Part shown: piece after piece, positions 39,609 to 42,098 of the stretch
How the letters are laid out: each line of letters opens with the position of its first letter
Position numbering within the stretch: position 1 is the first letter of the stretch
Source of the DNA: Chloroflexota bacterium
GTDB taxonomy: Bacteria; Chloroflexota; Anaerolineae; Caldilineales; Caldilineaceae
Reading direction: 5' to 3'
DNA length: 42,098 nucleotides
Assembly: GCA_024277175.1 (NCBI GenBank)
Contig: JAJRVT010000361.1
Location: 1-42,098, forward strand
Translations under genes and position numbers: made by a program
The notes under the pieces: model-generated
Told to the model about the DNA's origin: nothing
The model's database searches: none
What the model saw: only the letters and a program-made list of their open reading frames with translations

Positions 39609-41036
39609 ATGTTTGTCAACCGCGTACCTGAACTGGCTTTTTTGAACCAACTCCTCACCCGGCGTCATCCCGGCCCGGCACAATTGGTGCTGCTCTATGG
39701 AAGGCGACGTGTGGGGAAGACAGTCCTGTTGCACAGATGGGCGCAGCAGAGCGGTCTGCCGTACACCTATTGGGCGGCGGAAAAAGAGACAGCGCCGTTG
39801 CAACGACGCAAGCTCTACGCGCGTTTGTTGGGCGTGCCTTTCGAACAGGCGCCCCGCTTCGCCAGTTGGGCCGAACTGTGGGAGGCTGCGGCGCGATTGC
39901 TACAGGGTCAGCGTCGTATCCTCATTCTGGACGAACTGCCCTATGCCGCCGAGGCTGACCCGGCCATGCTCTCCGCCCTGCAACATGCCTGGGATCAACA
40001 TTTTCAGGCGGGCGAACTGATCATCGTACTTTGTGGCTCCCATGTACGCACCATGGAGACGTTGCTGGCCCGACAGTCCCCCCTCTTCGGACGCCTGACC
40101 GGCCAATGGCTGTTACAACCGTTGGATTTCGCGGCACTCCGTCTTTTCTTCCCAGGCTGGACGGTCGAAGAACGGGTGGCGCTTTACGCCATGGTGGGCG
40201 GCGTTCCCGCCTATCTGGCGTGGCTGGACCCCGACCGATCGCTGGTGGAGAATATCCGGCAGGTGGTGTTGGCTCCCGGCAGCATGTTCGTGGCCGAACC
40301 GCAATTTCTCCTTTACGATGAAGTGCGGGAGCCTCAAACCTATCTGGCCATCCTCAAGGCCATTGGCCGCGGCAATCATACGCTGAACGAGATCAGCAAC
40401 GCCAGCTTGGTGGGCAAAACGCATCTCTCCACCTATCTCGCGACATTGCAGGCGCTACGTCTGGTGGAGCGGCGCTTGCCTGTAACCATTCCCGTCGCCC
40501 GGCGTCGCAAATCCCGGCAGGGCCGCTATCACTTCAGCGATCCGTACTTCCGTTTTTACTTCCGCTTCATCGATCCCTACCAGGAATACCTTGTCACCGA
40601 ACCGGAGCGTCTATTGATCGGCGTCAAGCAAGGGTTGCGGGCGTTCGTGGGCGGCTCCGCCTTCGAGGAACTGGCCCAGGAATGGCTGCGACGGCAAGGC
40701 CGGATCGAGGCGCTCCCCTTCGAGCCGGAAGCCGTGGGCAGCCATTGGAGCCGGCGCGTACAAGTGGACGCGGTCGCCGTCAATTGGCAAACTCAGGATG
40801 TTCTCCTCGGTGAATGCAAGTGGACCGACGCTCCAATCGACCGCAAGATCATGCGGGAGCTGGTGGAAGAAAAGACGCCCAAAGTGCGCCGCGATCTGGA
40901 GGCGTACGGCGGCCCCTGGCGGGTGCACTATGCGTTCTTCGCCCGACACGGGTTCACCGAGGCGGCGCGTCGGTTTGGCAAAGATCACGGGGCGCTGCTG
41001 GTGGATTTGGCGCAACTCGACGCCGATCTGCAATAG
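39609..41036 (+). CDS. DUF234-type ATPase (archaeal ATPase family) with C-terminal nuclease-like domain
   Basis: A 475-residue protein. FVNRVPELAFLNQLL is the family start, followed by Walker A GRRRVGKT at 31-38 and Walker B ILILDELPY at 104-112. A winged-helix part follows (LAILKAIGRGNHTLNEISNAS, then YLATLQALRLVERRLPV). The C-terminal DUF234 region contains D387 in VQVDAV and E402-x-K404 in GECKW. This D-x14-ExK spacing fits a PD-(D/E)XK nuclease fold. Such proteins are common in archaea and thermophilic bacteria and their role is not established. It has its own promoter and is unrelated to the glycan genes. Confidence 0.9.
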   Translation: MFVNRVPELAFLNQLLTRRHPGPAQLVLLYGRRRVGKTVLLHRWAQQSGLPYTYWAAEKETAPLQRRKLYARLLGVPFEQAPRFASWAELWEAAARLLQGQRRILILDELPYAAEADPAMLSALQHAWDQHFQAGELIIVLCGSHVRTMETLLARQSPLFGRLTGQWLLQPLDFAALRLFFPGWTVEERVALYAMVGGVPAYLAWLDPDRSLVENIRQVVLAPGSMFVAEPQFLLYDEVREPQTYLAILKAIGRGNHTLNEISNASLVGKTHLSTYLATLQALRLVERRLPVTIPVARRRKSRQGRYHFSDPYFRFYFRFIDPYQEYLVTEPERLLIGVKQGLRAFVGGSAFEELAQEWLRRQGRIEALPFEPEAVGSHWSRRVQVDAVAVNWQTQDVLLGECKWTDAPIDRKIMRELVEEKTPKVRRDLEAYGGPWRVHYAFFARHGFTEAARRFGKDHGALLVDLAQLDADLQ

Positions 41037-41104
41037 CCACTAGGGTCCGCGAGCGCCGCCCGTTATCCGATCACTGTTCGCCGTTGATTGCTCCCATTGC
41101 GGCG

Positions 41105-41273
41105 GGTCCATCCCACGCCATGGAGAGTGACTGATTGGCGAGATTAGCCGATGGCGTGGGACGCACTCTGTCATCTTGTCACCCCCTCATCCTGCCATCC
41201 TGCCATGCCCCGTCCATCCCACGCCATGGAGAGTGACCGATTGACGAGATTGGTCGATGGCGTGGGACGCACT
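41105..41273. repeat. 63-bp direct repeat, each unit with an internal hairpin
   Basis: Copies 41105-41167 and 41211-41273 are 106 bp apart and differ at only a few positions. Each contains TCCCACGCCAT and its exact complement (41110-41120/41150-41160 and 41216-41226/41256-41266). The spacer holds CATCCTGCCATCCTGCCAT. The pair lies between two convergent genes and could act as a two-way terminator. Confidence 0.85.
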
Positions 41274-41302
41274 CGCGCGGTGCCCTGCGTAATTACATCG
41301 AC

Positions 41303-42097
41303 CTACCGTCCCACCACCGGCAAGTACACCGCAGCCCCACCCACAACCATCGCGGCCCCCCGCTGTAACCGATTCCCCGCCCCATCGTCGATCACAGCCC
41401 GGTTGACAATGACCTCCCCTGCGCCCACGTCCGGACCGACCCGGGCGTCGAACTGGATAGTCACCGGCGCGGAGACGGCCCCCTGCCAGATGATGACGCC
41501 GCCGGACTCGCTGGCCGCGCCCGAGGTCGCGCTCAGGTTGCCGGCGAAGCTGAGGCCAGCGGGCAGCGCGTCGGTCACGGTGACGTCGTCCAGCGCGGGG
41601 CCGGGGGTTTGCAGGCGGATGGTGTAGCGCACCACGTCGCCGGGCGCGGGCGTCGATGGCTGCACATGCTTGCTCGCGCCGTCCAGGGAGCCGCGGGTGA
41701 GCGCGCCCGTGCGCTGGTAGCCGCCCCGCCCCGTTCCCCATAAAATGCGCTCATCCGCCGTGCCAGGCAGATCATAGGCGACGAAGCCGGCGTGTGCGGT
41801 GTTGAGCACCAGTTCCAGATCGGGATCGCCGTCGATGTCGGCCAGGGTGGGCGCGGCCAGCGCACCGTTCCAGTCCGGGCTGCCATAGGCCGGGGGCAGG
41901 TCCAGCTCGTAGATGGGAGCGCCCAGGTAATCCAGGATGTGCAGCTTGCCCGTGCGGTTGCTCCCCTTCTGGCCGCAGGACGCGAAGATGACCTCCGGAT
42001 GGCCGTCGTTGTTCAGGCCCGCGACCACCGGCTCGGACGCGCGGCGATAGAACCCTTCGCCGGGCTGGTAGACGGCCTCCGCCCAGCAGACGTGCTC
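41303..42097 (-). CDS. Secreted FG-GAP/VCBS-like protein with DUF11 domain (3' part, truncated)
   Basis: The frame is open on the minus strand to the window edge, so the N-terminus is missing; 264 residues are visible. PVVAGLNNDGHPEVIFASCG and PTLADIDGDPDLELVLNTAH are FG-GAP/VCBS-type propeller repeats, with N-D-G and D-I-D-G-D as calcium-binding loops. From VQPSTPAPGDVVRYTIRLQTPG to AVIDDGAGN is a DUF11-like domain, with the TVTDALPAGLSF signature. The protein ends exactly in VYLPVVGR, the YLPxV-type tail seen on the exported protein ending at 15990. It is probably surface-exposed. It converges on the ATPase gene. Confidence 0.85.
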   Translation of the reverse strand, partial: EHVCWAEAVYQPGEGFYRRASEPVVAGLNNDGHPEVIFASCGQKGSNRTGKLHILDYLGAPIYELDLPPAYGSPDWNGALAAPTLADIDGDPDLELVLNTAHAGFVAYDLPGTADERILWGTGRGGYQRTGALTRGSLDGASKHVQPSTPAPGDVVRYTIRLQTPGPALDDVTVTDALPAGLSFAGNLSATSGAASESGGVIIWQGAVSAPVTIQFDARVGPDVGAGEVIVNRAVIDDGAGNRLQRGAAMVVGGAAVYLPVVGR

Positions 42098-42098
42098 G

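Noticed and set aside
41187-41741. A 184-residue minus-strand frame
   Set aside because: It overlaps the DUF11-domain gene out of frame and is Arg/Gly/Ala-rich without any recognisable feature.

Overview
The window is about 42 kb of GC-rich DNA with dense, almost entirely plus-strand genes. The gene families and style suggest a member of the Chloroflexota (Caldilineae/Anaerolineae-like). Pointers are a monoderm-style LPETG-anchored surface protein, a Bmp/PnrA nucleoside ABC system, long runs of GT4 glycosyltransferases, exported proteins carrying a YLPxV-type motif, and abundant palindromic intergenic repeats. This assignment is inference; the window holds no rRNA or tRNA marker that I could find.

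Layout: (1) 1-1576, the 3' end of a sortase-anchored protein built of near-identical 375-bp repeats followed by 28 units of an 18-bp repeat. (2) 1726-6849, a four-gene Bmp-type nucleoside ABC importer: lipoprotein, double ATPase and two permeases. (3) 6853-8973, a small membrane protein and a Wzx/MVF-type flippase. (4) 8974-9498, a gene-free control region with a strong promoter and a leader hairpin. (5) 9499-36587, a large glycan locus. It holds nine GT4/GT-B-like and GT2 glycosyltransferases, the ABC-2 permease and the Wzt/TagH-type ATPase of a polysaccharide exporter, three secreted proteins (a beta-propeller and two clan GH-A-like enzymes) lying between permease and ATPase, a CmoB-like methyltransferase and a polytopic membrane protein. 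Towards its end are a LysE-type exporter, a PH-like membrane protein and a GNAT acetyltransferase. (6) 36828-39431, a GT-C (PMT/ArnT-like) membrane glycosyltransferase with beta-sandwich C-terminal domains. (7) 39609-41036, a stand-alone DUF234-type ATPase with its own promoter. (8) 41303-42097, a convergent, truncated secreted FG-GAP/DUF11-like protein.

How the genes work together: the cytoplasmic glycosyltransferases probably build a surface polysaccharide or decorated glycan. The ABC-2 permease/ATPase pair, or the Wzx flippase, would export it, and the secreted enzymes may trim or remodel it. The most unusual protein-level signal is a shared C-terminal module. Four glycosyltransferases of two different folds (GT2 and GT4) end in the same arrangement: RSxxPxxGPxIxWxR, then a K-rich/aromatic stretch, then QxxxN, then a coiled coil. 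A second tail, GYExGxVMRxM after a coiled coil, is shared by a glycosyltransferase and the methyltransferase. These look like docking or scaffold modules that would gather the enzymes into one assembly.

The most unusual DNA-level signal is a set of palindromic repeat families filling the operon gaps. One family has a 7-nt period, so it carries stop codons in all three frames on one arm and none on the other. A C/G-rich family, and others, also sit in frame inside two coding genes and add about 80 and 55 residues to them. Twin 16-bp palindromes 42 bp apart, a branched three-hairpin element and a duplicated hairpin lie in other gaps.
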